The translations under genes were made by a program, and so were the position numbers. A stretch of 64,000 nt of DNA, taken from NCBI GenBank assembly GCA_932521035.1, contig CAKOAU010000002.1, positions 1 to 64,000 on the forward strand. The letters run 5' to 3'. This DNA comes from Oscheius dolichura. Lineage: Eukaryota > Nematoda > Chromadorea > Rhabditida > Rhabditidae. This document shows, one piece after another, positions 24,522 to 37,606 of the stretch (its first letter is position 1; each line of letters begins with the position of its first letter). The notes under the pieces were generated by a model. That model was not told the origin of the DNA. It saw only the letters and a list, made by a program, of their open reading frames with translations, and did no database searches.

Positions 24522-27382
24522 TAAGCCAATACAAAACTCTTGGGCAATTTGAACAGGCCAGTACGGAATAAAAGCCTAATGATTGGAGAACGTTCGACCA
24601 CTCTTCTTGTAGAGCTCGACGAGTAGAGTACGAATAATCCAAGATCGAATAGGGTTCGCTGACCGAATAGCGTTTTATAGCCCAAAAACTATTATAGTCC
24701 AAAAATAGGGGGTAAGCCAATACAAATCTCTTGGGAAATTTGAACAGGCCAGTACGGAATAAAAGCCTAATCATTGGAGAACGTTCGACCACTCTTCTTG
24801 TAGAGCTCGACGAGTAGAGTACGAATACCCACAGAGCTAATAGGGTTGTCTGACCGAATAGCGTTTTATAGCCCAAAAACTATTATAATCCAGAAAAAGG
24901 TACAGTAATACGGGGCAGTTTTTGGAAAAGAGGGTAGGAGGTCCGAATTTGTGCTCATTCGAACCGCCTCATCGAGCTGAGTCTAAAAAACCAGCTCCCG
25001 TCACAGGAGGACGCGTTTGAGCCACGTTATGGCACCTAGATCATAAACCAAGAGTTAAGCCAATACAAAACTCTTGGGCAATTTGAACAGGCCAGTACGG
25101 AATAAAAGCCTAATCATTGGAGAACGTTCGACCACTCTTCTTGTAGAGCTCGACGAGTAGAGTACGAATAATCCAAGATCGAATAGGGTTCGCTGACCGA
25201 ATAGCGTTTTATAGCCCAAAAACTATTATAGTCCAAAAATAGGGGGTAAGCCAATACAAATCTCTTGGGAAATTTGAACAGGCCAGTACGGAATAAAAGC
25301 CTAATCATTGGAGAACGTTCGACCACTCTTCTTGTAGAGCTCGACGAGTAGAGTACGAATACCCACAGAGCTAATAGGGTTGTCTGACCGAATAGCGTTT
25401 TATAGCCCAAAAACTATTATAATCCAGAAAAAGGTACAGTAATACGGGGCAGTTTTTGGAAAAGAGGGTAGGAGGTCCGAATTTGTGCTCATTCGAACCG
25501 CCTCATCGAGCTGAGTCTAAAAAACCAGCTCCCGTCACAGGAGGACGCGTTTGAGCCACGTTATGGCACCTAGATCATAAACCAAGAGTTAAGCCAATAC
25601 AAAACTCTTGGGCAATTTGAACAGGCCAGTACGGAATAAAAGCCTAATCATTGGAGAACGTTCGACCACTCTTCTTGTAGAGCTCGACGAGTAGAGTACG
25701 AATAATCCAAGATCGAATAGGGTTCGCTGACCGAATAGCGTTTTATAGCCCAAAAACTATTATAGTCCAAAAATAGGGGGTAAGCCAATACAAATCTCTT
25801 GGGAAATTTGAACAGGCCAGTACGGAATAAAAGCCTAATCATTGGAGAACGTTCGACCACTCTTCTTGTAGAGCTCGACGAGTAGAGTACGAATACCCAC
25901 AGAGCTAATAGGGTTGTCTGACCGAATAGCGTTTTATAGCCCAAAAACTATTATAATCCAGAAAAAGGTACAGTAATACGGGGCAGTTTTTGGAAAAGAG
26001 GGTAGGAGGTCCGAATTTGTGCTCATTCGAACCGCCTCATCGAGCTGAGTCTAAAAAACCAGCTCCCGTCACAGGAGGACGCGTTTGAGCCACGTTATGG
26101 CACCTAGATCATAAACCAAGAGTTAAGCCAATACAAAACTCTTGGGCAATTTGAACAGGCCAGTACGGAATAAAAGCCTAATCATTGGAGAACGTTCGAC
26201 CACTCTTCTTGTAGAGCTCGACGAGTAGAGTACGAATAATCCAAGATCGAATAAGGTTCGCTGACCGAATAGCGTTTTATAGCCCAAAAACTATTATAGT
26301 CCAAAAATAGGGGGTAAGCCAATACAAATCTCTTGGGCAATTTGAACAGGCCAGTACGGAATAAAAGCCTAATGATTGGAGAACGTTCGACCACTCCTCT
26401 TGTAGAGCTCGACGAGTAGAGTACGAATAATCCAGGATCGAATAGGGTTTGCTGACCGAATAGCGTTTTATAGCCCAAAAACTATTATAGTCCAAAAATA
26501 GGGGGTAAGCCAATACAAATCTCTTGGGCAATTTGAACAGGCCAGTACGGAATAAAAGCCTAATCATTGGAGAACGTTCGACCACTCTTCTTGTAGAGCT
26601 CGACGAGTAGAGTACGAATACCCACAGAGCTAATAGGGTTGTCTGACCGAATAGCGTTTTATAGCCCAAAAACTATTATAATCCAGAAAAAGGTACAGTA
26701 ATACGGGGCAGTTTTTGGAAAAGAGGGTAGGAGGTCCGAATTTGTGCTCATTCGAACCGCCTCATCGAGCTGAGTCTAAAAAACCAGCTCCCGTCACAGG
26801 AGGACGCGTTTGAGCCACGTTATGGCACCTAGATCATAAACCAAGAGTTAAGCCAATACAAAACTCTTGGGCAATTTGAACAGGCCAGTACGGAATAAAA
26901 GCCTAATGATTGGAGAACGTTCGACCACTCTTCTTGTAGAGCTCGACGAGTAGAGTACGAATAATCCAAGATCGAATAGGGTTCGCTGACCGAATAGCGT
27001 TTTATAGCCCAAAAACTATTATAGTCCAAAAATAGGGGGTAAGCCAATACAAATCTCTTGGGAAATTTGAACAGGCCAGTACGGAATAAAAGCCTAATCA
27101 TTGGAGAACGTTCGACCACTCTTCTTGTAGAGCTCGACGAGTAGAGTACGAATACCCACAGAGCTAATAGGGTTGTCTGACCGAATAGCGTTTTATAGCC
27201 CAAAAACTATTATAATCCAGAAAAAGGTACAGTAATACGGGGCAGTTTTTGGAAAAGAGGGTAGGAGGTCCGAATTTGTGCTCATTCGAACCGCCTCATC
27301 GAGCTGAGTCTAAAAAACCAGCTCCCGTCACAGGAGGACGCGTTTGAGCCACGTTATGGCACCTAGATCATAAACCAAGAGT
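24522..27382 (+). repeat. HOR block X, two CATT-type X, Y, X
   Basis: Units start at 24522 (X), 25056 and 25590 (534-bp P-S with CATT in P), 26124 (Y) and 26849 (X). The adjacent CATT-type units look like a duplicated Q-head/P-middle recombinant. The same form recurs at 20211, 45200 and 46459. Confidence 0.92.
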
Positions 27383-28411
27383 TAAGCCAATACAAAACTC
27401 TTGGGCAATTTGAACAGGCCAGTACGGAATAAAAGCCTAATCATTGGAGAACGTTCGACCACTCTTCTTGTAGAGCTCGACGAGTAGAGTACGAATACCC
27501 ACAGAGCTAATAGGGTTGTCTGACCGAATAGCGTTTTATAGCCCAAAAACTATTATAATCCAGAAAAAGGTACAGTAATACGGGGCAGTTTTTGGAAAAG
27601 AGGGTAGGAGGTCCGAATTTGTGCTCATTCGAACCGCCTCATCGAGCTGAGTCTAAAAAACCAGCTCCCGTCACAGGAGGACGCGTTTGAGCCACGTTAT
27701 GGCACCTAGATCATAAACCAAGAGTTAAGCCAATACAAAACTCTTGGGCAATTTGAACAGGCCAGTACGGAATAAAAGCCTAATGATTGGAGAACGTTCG
27801 ACCACTCTTCTTGTAGAGCTCGACGAGTAGAGTACGAATACCCACAGAGCTAATAGGGTTGTCTGACCGAATAGCGTTTTATAGCCCAAAAACTATTATA
27901 ATCCAGAAAAAGGTACAGTAATACGGGGCAGTTTTTGGAAAAGAGGGTAGGAGGTCCGAATTTGTGCTCATTCGAACCGCCTCATCGAGCTGAGTCTAAA
28001 AAACCAGCTCCCGTCACAGGAGGACGCGTTTGAGCCACGTTATGGCACCTAGATCATAAACCAAGAGTTAAGCCAATACAAAACTCTTGGGCAATTTGAA
28101 CAGGCCAGTACGGAATAAAAGCCTAATGATTGGAGAACGTTCGACCACTCTTCTTGTAGAGCTCGACGAGTAGAGTACGAATACCCACAGAGCTAATAGG
28201 GTTGTCTGACCGAATAGCGTTTTATAGCCCAAAAACTATTATAATCCAGAAAAAGGTACAGTAATACGGGGCAGTTTTTGGAAAAGAGGGTAGGAGGTCC
28301 GAATTTGTGCTCATTCGAACCGCCTCATCGAGCTGAGTCTAAAAAACCAGCTCCCGTCACAGGAGGACGCGTTTGAGCCACGTTATGGCACCTAGATCAT
28401 AAACCAAGAGT
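27383..28411 (+). repeat. Three tandem solo S units (343 bp each)
   Basis: Units at 27383, 27726 and 28069 consist of one S monomer each, so a long tail is followed directly by another S. The first has CATT at offset 60; the other two have GATT, a head otherwise typical of P and R. They therefore derive from at least two exchange events, followed by a 343-bp duplication. Confidence 0.92.
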
Positions 28412-30204
28412 TAAGCCAATACAAAACTCTTGGGCAATTTGAACAGGCCAGTACGGAATAAAAGCCTAATGATTGGAGAACGTTCGACCACTCTTCTTGT
28501 AGAGCTCGACGAGTAGAGTACGAATAATCCAAGATCGAATAGGGTTCGCTGACCGAATAGCGTTTTATAGCCCAAAAACTATTATAGTCCAAAAATAGGG
28601 GGTAAGCCAATACAAATCTCTTGGGAAATTTGAACAGGCCAGTACGGAATAAAAGCCTAATCATTGGAGAACGTTCGACCACTCTTCTTGTAGAGCTCGA
28701 CGAGTAGAGTACGAATACCCACAGAGCTAATAGGGTTGTCTGACCGAATAGCGTTTTATAGCCCAAAAACTATTATAATCCAGAAAAAGGTACAGTAATA
28801 CGGGGCAGTTTTTGGAAAAGAGGGTAGGAGGTCCGAATTTGTGCTCATTCGAACCGCCTCATCGAGCTGAGTCTAAAAAACCAGCTCCCGTCACAGGAGG
28901 ACGCGTTTGAGCCACGTTATGGCACCTAGATCATAAACCAAGAGTTAAGCCAATACAAAACTCTTGGGCAATTTGAACAGGCCAGTACGGAATAAAAGCC
29001 TAATCATTGGAGAACGTTCGACCACTCTTCTTGTAGAGCTCGACGAGTAGAGTACGAATAATCCAAGATCGAATAAGGTTCGCTGACCGAATAGCGTTTT
29101 ATAGCCCAAAAACTATTATAGTCCAAAAATAGGGGGTAAGCCAATACAAATCTCTTGGGCAATTTGAACAGGCCAGTACGGAATAAAAGCCTAATGATTG
29201 GAGAACGTTCGACCACTCCTCTTGTAGAGCTCGACGAGTAGAGTACGAATAATCCAGGATCGAATAGGGTTTGCTGACCGAATAGCGTTTTATAGCCCAA
29301 AAACTATTATAGTCCAAAAATAGGGGGTAAGCCAATACAAATCTCTTGGGCAATTTGAACAGGCCAGTACGGAATAAAAGCCTAATCATTGGAGAACGTT
29401 CGACCACTCTTCTTGTAGAGCTCGACGAGTAGAGTACGAATACCCACAGAGCTAATAGGGTTGTCTGACCGAATAGCGTTTTATAGCCCAAAAACTATTA
29501 TAATCCAGAAAAAGGTACAGTAATACGGGGCAGTTTTTGGAAAAGAGGGTAGGAGGTCCGAATTTGTGCTCATTCGAACCGCCTCATCGAGCTGAGTCTA
29601 AAAAACCAGCTCCCGTCACAGGAGGACGCGTTTGAGCCACGTTATGGCACCTAGATCATAAACCAAGAGTTAAGCCAATACAAAACTCTTGGGCAATTTG
29701 AACAGGCCAGTACGGAATAAAAGCCTAATGATTGGAGAACGTTCGACCACTCTTCTTGTAGAGCTCGACGAGTAGAGTACGAATAATCCAAGATCGAATA
29801 GGGTTCGCTGACCGAATAGCGTTTTATAGCCCAAAAACTATTATAGTCCAAAAATAGGGGGTAAGCCAATACAAATCTCTTGGGAAATTTGAACAGGCCA
29901 GTACGGAATAAAAGCCTAATCATTGGAGAACGTTCGACCACTCTTCTTGTAGAGCTCGACGAGTAGAGTACGAATACCCACAGAGCTAATAGGGTTGTCT
30001 GACCGAATAGCGTTTTATAGCCCAAAAACTATTATAATCCAGAAAAAGGTACAGTAATACGGGGCAGTTTTTGGAAAAGAGGGTAGGAGGTCCGAATTTG
30101 TGCTCATTCGAACCGCCTCATCGAGCTGAGTCTAAAAAACCAGCTCCCGTCACAGGAGGACGCGTTTGAGCCACGTTATGGCACCTAGATCATAAACCAA
30201 GAGT
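28412..30204 (+). repeat. HOR block X-Y-X
   Basis: Units start at 28412 (X), 28946 (Y) and 29671 (X), all of standard form. Confidence 0.93.
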
Positions 30205-30547
30205 TAAGCCAATACAAAACTCTTGGGCAATTTGAACAGGCCAGTACGGAATAAAAGCCTAATGATTGGAGAACGTTCGACCACTCTTCTTGTAGAGCTC
30301 GACGAGTAGAGTACGAATACCCACAGAGCTAATAGGGTTGTCTGACCGAATAGCGTTTTATAGCCCAAAAACTATTATAATCCAGAAAAAGGTACAGTAA
30401 TACGGGGCAGTTTTTGGAAAAGAGGGTAGGAGGTCCGAATTTGTGCTCATTCGAACCGCCTCATCGAGCTGAGTCTAAAAAACCAGCTCCCGTCACAGGA
30501 GGACGCGTTTGAGCCACGTTATGGCACCTAGATCATAAACCAAGAGT
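30205..30547 (+). repeat. Isolated solo S unit (343 bp)
   Basis: This is a single S monomer with a GATT head and full long tail, flanked by X units. It matches the solo units at 27726 and 28069 and may descend from the same recombinant. Confidence 0.92.
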
Positions 30548-32340
30548 TAAGCCAATACAAAACTCTTGGGCAATTTGAACAGGCCAGTACGGAATAAAAG
30601 CCTAATGATTGGAGAACGTTCGACCACTCTTCTTGTAGAGCTCGACGAGTAGAGTACGAATAATCCAAGATCGAATAGGGTTCGCTGACCGAATAGCGTT
30701 TTATAGCCCAAAAACTATTATAGTCCAAAAATAGGGGGTAAGCCAATACAAATCTCTTGGGAAATTTGAACAGGCCAGTACGGAATAAAAGCCTAATCAT
30801 TGGAGAACGTTCGACCACTCTTCTTGTAGAGCTCGACGAGTAGAGTACGAATACCCATCGAGCTAATAGGGTTGTCTGACCGAATAGCGTTTTATAGCCC
30901 AAAAACTATTATAATCCAGAAAAAGGTACAGTAATACGGGGCAGTTTTTGGAAAAGAGGGTAGGAGGTCCGAATTTGTGCTCATTCGAACCGCCTCATCG
31001 AGCTGAGTCTAAAAAACCAGCTCCCGTCACAGGAGGACGCGTTTGAGCCACGTTATGGCACCTAGATCATAAACCAAGAGTTAAGCCAATACAAAACTCT
31101 TGGGCAATTTGAACAGGCCAGTACGGAATAAAAGCCTAATCATTGGAGAACGTTCGACCACTCTTCTTGTAGAGCTCGACGAGTAGAGTACGAATAATCC
31201 AAGATCGAATAAGGTTCGCTGACCGAATAGCGTTTTATAGCCCAAAAACTATTATAGTCCAAAAATAGGGGGTAAGCCAATACAAATCTCTTGGGCAATT
31301 TGAACAGGCCAGTACGGAATAAAAGCCTAATGATTGGAGAACGTTCGACCACTCCTCTTGTAGAGCTCGACGAGTAGAGTACGAATAATCCAGGATCGAA
31401 TAGGGTTTGCTGACCGAATAGCGTTTTATAGCCCAAAAACTATTATAGTCCAAAAATAGGGGGTAAGCCAATACAAATCTCTTGGGCAATTTGAACAGGC
31501 CAGTACGGAATAAAAGCCTAATCATTGGAGAACGTTCGACCACTCTTCTTGTAGAGCTCGACGAGTAGAGTACGAATACCCACAGAGCTAATAGGGTTGT
31601 CTGACCGAATAGCGTTTTATAGCCCAAAAACTATTATAATCCAGAAAAAGGTACAGTAATACGGGGCAGTTTTTGGAAAAGAGGGTAGGAGGTCCGAATT
31701 TGTGCTCATTCGAACCGCCTCATCGAGCTGAGTCTAAAAAACCAGCTCCCGTCACAGGAGGACGCGTTTGAGCCACGTTATGGCACCTAGATCATAAACC
31801 AAGAGTTAAGCCAATACAAAACTCTTGGGCAATTTGAACAGGCCAGTACGGAATAAAAGCCTAATGATTGGAGAACGTTCGACCACTCTTCTTGTAGAGC
31901 TCGACGAGTAGAGTACGAATAATCCAAGATCGAATAGGGTTCGCTGACCGAATAGCGTTTTATAGCCCAAAAACTATTATAGTCCAAAAATAGGGGGTAA
32001 GCCAATACAAATCTCTTGGGAAATTTGAACAGGCCAGTACGGAATAAAAGCCTAATCATTGGAGAACGTTCGACCACTCTTCTTGTAGAGCTCGACGAGT
32101 AGAGTACGAATACCCACAGAGCTAATAGGGTTGTCTGACCGAATAGCGTTTTATAGCCCAAAAACTATTATAATCCAGAAAAAGGTACAGTAATACGGGG
32201 CAGTTTTTGGAAAAGAGGGTAGGAGGTCCGAATTTGTGCTCATTCGAACCGCCTCATCGAGCTGAGTCTAAAAAACCAGCTCCCGTCACAGGAGGACGCG
32301 TTTGAGCCACGTTATGGCACCTAGATCATAAACCAAGAGT
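30548..32340 (+). repeat. HOR block X-Y-X
   Basis: Units start at 30548 (X), 31082 (Y) and 31807 (X). The S of the first carries a private two-base change at 30858-30859 (CCCATCGAGC for CCCACAGAGC). Confidence 0.93.
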
Positions 32341-34363
32341 TAAGCCAATACAAAACTCTTGGGCAATTTGAACAGGCCAGTACGGAATAAAAGCCTAATC
32401 ATTGGAGAACGTTCGACCACTCCTCTTGTAGAGCTCGACGAGTAGAGTACGAATAATCCAGGATCGAATAGGGTTTGCTGACCGAATAGCGTTTTATAGC
32501 CCAAAAACTATTATAGTCCAAAAATAGGGGGTAAGCCAATACAAATCTCTTGGGCAATTTGAACAGGCCAGTACGGAATAAAAGCCTAATCATTGGAGAA
32601 CGTTCGACCACTCTTCTTGTAGAGCTCGACGAGTAGAGTACGAATACCCACAGAGCTAATAGGGTTGTCTGACCGAATAGCGTTTTATAGCCCAAAAACT
32701 ATTATAGTCCAAAAATAGGGGGTAAGCCAATACAAATCTCTTGGGCAATTTGAACAGGCCAGTACGGAATAAAAGCCTAATGATTGGAGAACGTTCGACC
32801 ACTCCTCTTGTAGAGCTCGACGAGTAGAGTACGAATAATCCAGGATCGAATAGGGTTTGCTGACCGAATAGCGTTTTATAGCCCAAAAACTATTATAGTC
32901 CAAAAATAGGGGGTAAGCCAATACAAATCTCTTGGGCAATTTGAACAGGCCAGTACGGAATAAAAGCCTAATCATTGGAGAACGTTCGACCACTCTTCTT
33001 GTAGAGCTCGACGAGTAGAGTACGAATACCCACAGAGCTAATAGGGTTGTCTGACCGAATAGCGTTTTATAGCCCAAAAACTATTATAATCCAGAAAAAG
33101 GTACAGTAATACGGGGCAGTTTTTGGAAAAGAGGGTAGGAGGTCCGAATTTGTGCTCATTCGAACCGCCTCATCGAGCTGAGTCTAAAAAACCAGCTCCC
33201 GTCACAGGAGGACGCGTTTGAGCCACGTTATGGCACCTAGATCATAAACCAAGAGTTAAGCCAATACAAAACTCTTGGGCAATTTGAACAGGCCAGTACG
33301 GAATAAAAGCCTAATGATTGGAGAACGTTCGACCACTCTTCTTGTAGAGCTCGACGAGTAGAGTACGAATAATCCAGGATCGAATAGGGTTTGCTGACCG
33401 AATAGCGTTTTATAGCCCAAAAACTATTATAGTCCAAAAATAGGGGGTAAGCCAATACAAATCTCTTGGGCAATTTGAACAGGCCAGTACGGAATAAAAG
33501 CCTAATCATTGGAGAACGTTCGACCACTCTTCTTGTAGAGCTCGACGAGTAGAGTACGAATAATCCAAGATCGAATAGGGTTCGCTGACCGAATAGCGTT
33601 TTATAGCCCAAAAACTATTATAGTCCAAAAATAGGGGGTAAGCCAATACAAATCTCTTGGGCAATTTGAACAGGCCAGTACGGAATAAAAGCCTAATCAT
33701 TGGAGAACGTTCGACCACTCTTCTTGTAGAGCTCGACGAGTAGAGTACGAATACCCACAGAGCTAATAGGGTTGTCTGACCGAATAGCGTTTTATAGCCC
33801 AAAAACTATTATAGTCCAAAAATAGGGGGTAAGCCAATACAAATCTCTTGGGCAATTTGAACAGGCCAGTACGGAATAAAAGCCTAATGATTGGAGAACG
33901 TTCGACCACTCCTCTTGTAGAGCTCGACGAGTAGAGTACGAATAATCCAGGATCGAATAGGGTTTGCTGACCGAATAGCGTTTTATAGCCCAAAAACTAT
34001 TATAGTCCAAAAATAGGGGGTAAGCCAATACAAATCTCTTGGGCAATTTGAACAGGCCAGTACGGAATAAAAGCCTAATCATTGGAGAACGTTCGACCAC
34101 TCTTCTTGTAGAGCTCGACGAGTAGAGTACGAATACCCACAGAGCTAATAGGGTTGTCTGACCGAATAGCGTTTTATAGCCCAAAAACTATTATAATCCA
34201 GAAAAAGGTACAGTAATACGGGGCAGTTTTTGGAAAAGAGGGTAGGAGGTCCGAATTTGTGCTCATTCGAACCGCCTCATCGAGCTGAGTCTAAAAAACC
34301 AGCTCCCGTCACAGGAGGACGCGTTTGAGCCACGTTATGGCACCTAGATCATAAACCAAGAGT
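32341..34363 (+). repeat. R-led chimeric HOR block
   Basis: 32341 is a 916-bp unit R-S'-R-S (monomers at 32341, 32532, 32723, 32914), and 33257 is a 1107-bp unit R-P-S'-R-S (33257, 33448, 33639, 33830, 34021). Both open with R, which normally sits second, and both contain a short-tailed S'. The opening R monomers have mixed heads: CATT with CCTCTT at 32341, GATT with CTTCTT at 33257. The S'-R-S end is shared with the 1298-bp units. Confidence 0.91.
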
Positions 34364-36690
34364 TAAGCCAATACAAAACTCTTGGGCAATTTGAACAGGC
34401 CAGTACGGAATAAAAGCCTAATGATTGGAGAACGTTCGACCACTCTTCTTGTAGAGCTCGACGAGTAGAGTACGAATAATCCAAGATCGAATAGGGTTCG
34501 CTGACCGAATAGCGTTTTATAGCCCAAAAACTATTATAGTCCAAAAATAGGGGGTAAGCCAATACAAATCTCTTGGGAAATTTGAACAGGCCAGTACGGA
34601 ATAAAAGCCTAATCATTGGAGAACGTTCGACCACTCTTCTTGTAGAGCTCGACGAGTAGAGTACGAATACCCACAGAGCTAATAGGGTTGTCTGACCGAA
34701 TAGCGTTTTATAGCCCAAAAACTATTATAATCCAGAAAAAGGTACAGTAATACGGGGCAGTTTTTGGAAAAGAGGGTAGGAGGTCCGAATTTGTGCTCAT
34801 TCGAACCGCCTCATCGAGCTGAGTCTAAAAAACCAGCTCCCGTCACAGGAGGACGCGTTTGAGCCACGTTATGGCACCTAGATCATAAACCAAGAGTTAA
34901 GCCAATACAAAACTCTTGGGCAATTTGAACAGGCCAGTACGGAATAAAAGCCTAATCATTGGAGAACGTTCGACCACTCTTCTTGTAGAGCTCGACGAGT
35001 AGAGTACGAATAATCCAAGATCGAATAAGGTTCGCTGACCGAATAGCGTTTTATAGCCCAAAAACTATTATAGTCCAAAAATAGGGGGTAAGCCAATACA
35101 AATCTCTTGGGCAATTTGAACAGGCCAGTACGGAATAAAAGCCTAATGATTGGAGAACGTTCGACCACTCCTCTTGTAGAGCTCGACGAGTAGAGTACGA
35201 ATAATCCAGGATCGAATAGGGTTTGCTGACCGAATAGCGTTTTATAGCCCAAAAACTATTATAGTCCAAAAATAGGGGGTAAGCCAATACAAATCTCTTG
35301 GGCAATTTGAACAGGCCAGTACGGAATAAAAGCCTAATCATTGGAGAACGTTCGACCACTCTTCTTGTAGAGCTCGACGAGTAGAGTACGAATACCCACA
35401 GAGCTAATAGGGTTGTCTGACCGAATAGCGTTTTATAGCCCAAAAACTATTATAATCCAGAAAAAGGTACAGTAATACGGGGCAGTTTTTGGAAAAGAGG
35501 GTAGGAGGTCCGAATTTGTGCTCATTCGAACCGCCTCATCGAGCTGAGTCTAAAAAACCAGCTCCCGTCACAGGAGGACGCGTTTGAGCCACGTTATGGC
35601 ACCTAGATCATAAACCAAGAGTTAAGCCAATACAAAACTCTTGGGCAATTTGAACAGGCCAGTACGGAATAAAAGCCTAATGATTGGAGAACGTTCGACC
35701 ACTCTTCTTGTAGAGCTCGACGAGTAGAGTACGAATAATCCAAGATCGAATAGGGTTCGCTGACCGAATAGCGTTTTATAGCCCAAAAACTATTATAGTC
35801 CAAAAATAGGGGGTAAGCCAATACAAATCTCTTGGGAAATTTGAACAGGCCAGTACGGAATAAAAGCCTAATCATTGGAGAACGTTCGACCACTCTTCTT
35901 GTAGAGCTCGACGAGTAGAGTACGAATACCCACAGAGCTAATAGGGTTGTCTGACCGAATAGCGTTTTATAGCCCAAAAACTATTATAATCCAGAAAAAG
36001 GTACAGTAATACGGGGCAGTTTTTGGAAAAGAGGGTAGGAGGTCCGAATTTGTGCTCATTCGAACCGCCTCATCGAGCTGAGTCTAAAAAACCAGCTCCC
36101 GTCACAGGAGGACGCGTTTGAGCCACGTTATGGCACCTAGATCATAAACCAAGAGTTAAGCCAATACAAAACTCTTGGGCAATTTGAACAGGCCAGTACG
36201 GAATAAAAGCCTAATGATTGGAGAACGTTCGACCACTCTTCTTGTAGAGCTCGACGAGTAGAGTACGAATAATCCAAGATCGAATAGGGTTCGCTGACCG
36301 AATAGCGTTTTATAGCCCAAAAACTATTATAGTCCAAAAATAGGGGGTAAGCCAATACAAATCTCTTGGGAAATTTGAACAGGCCAGTACGGAATAAAAG
36401 CCTAATCATTGGAGAACGTTCGACCACTCTTCTTGTAGAGCTCGACGAGTAGAGTACGAATACCCACAGAGCTAATAGGGTTGTCTGACCGAATAGCGTT
36501 TTATAGCCCAAAAACTATTATAATCCAGAAAAAGGTACAGTAATACGGGGCAGTTTTTGGAAAAGAGGGTAGGAGGTCCGAATTTGTGCTCATTCGAACC
36601 GCCTCATCGAGCTGAGTCTAAAAAACCAGCTCCCGTCACAGGAGGACGCGTTTGAGCCACGTTATGGCACCTAGATCATAAACCAAGAGT
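34364..36690 (+). repeat. HOR block X-Y-X-X
   Basis: Units start at 34364 (X), 34898 (Y), 35623 (X) and 36157 (X), all standard. Confidence 0.93.
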
Positions 36691-37606
36691 TAAGCCAATA
36701 CAAAACTCTTGGGCAATTTGAACAGGCCAGTACGGAATAAAAGCCTAATCATTGGAGAACGTTCGACCACTCTTCTTGTAGAGCTCGACGAGTAGAGTAC
36801 GAATAATCCAAGATCGAATAAGGTTCGCTGACCGAATAGCGTTTTATAGCCCAAAAACTATTATAGTCCAAAAATAGGGGGTAAGCCAATACAAATCTCT
36901 TGGGCAATTTGAACAGGCCAGTACGGAATAAAAGCCTAATGATTGGAGAACGTTCGACCACTCCTCTTGTAGAGCTCGACGAGTAGAGTACGAATAATCC
37001 AGGATCGAATAGGGTTTGCTGACCGAATAGCGTTTTATAGCCCAAAAACTATTATAGTCCAAAAATAGGGGGTAAGCCAATACAAATCTCTTGGGCAATT
37101 TGAACAGGCCAGTACGGAATAAAAGCCTAATCATTGGAGAACGTTCGACCACTCTTCTTGTAGAGCTCGACGAGTAGAGTACGAATAATCCAAGATCGAA
37201 TAGGGTTCGCTGACCGAATAGCGTTTTATAGCCCAAAAACTATTATAGTCCAAAAATAGGGGGTAAGCCAATACAAATCTCTTGGGCAATTTGAACAGGC
37301 CAGTACGGAATAAAAGCCTAATCATTGGAGAACGTTCGACCACTCTTCTTGTAGAGCTCGACGAGTAGAGTACGAATACCCACAGAGCTAATAGGGTTGT
37401 CTGACCGAATAGCGTTTTATAGCCCAAAAACTATTATAATCCAGAAAAAGGTACAGTAATACGGGGCAGTTTTTGGAAAAGAGGGTAGGAGGTCCGAATT
37501 TGTGCTCATTCGAACCGCCTCATCGAGCTGAGTCTAAAAAACCAGCTCCCGTCACAGGAGGACGCGTTTGAGCCACGTTATGGCACCTAGATCATAAACC
37601 AAGAGT
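36691..37606 (+). repeat. Z-type HOR unit Q-R-P-S, 916 bp (reference copy)
   Basis: Monomers start at 36691 (Q), 36882 (R), 37073 (P, GGGCAA and CATT) and 37264 (S, GGGCAA). Complete four-class Z units appear as free-standing units only from here rightwards: 36691, 38332, 40316, 43025, 48252, 53176, 54092, 58442 and 60426. Further left, Q-R-P occurs only inside the fused 1298-bp units. Confidence 0.92.
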
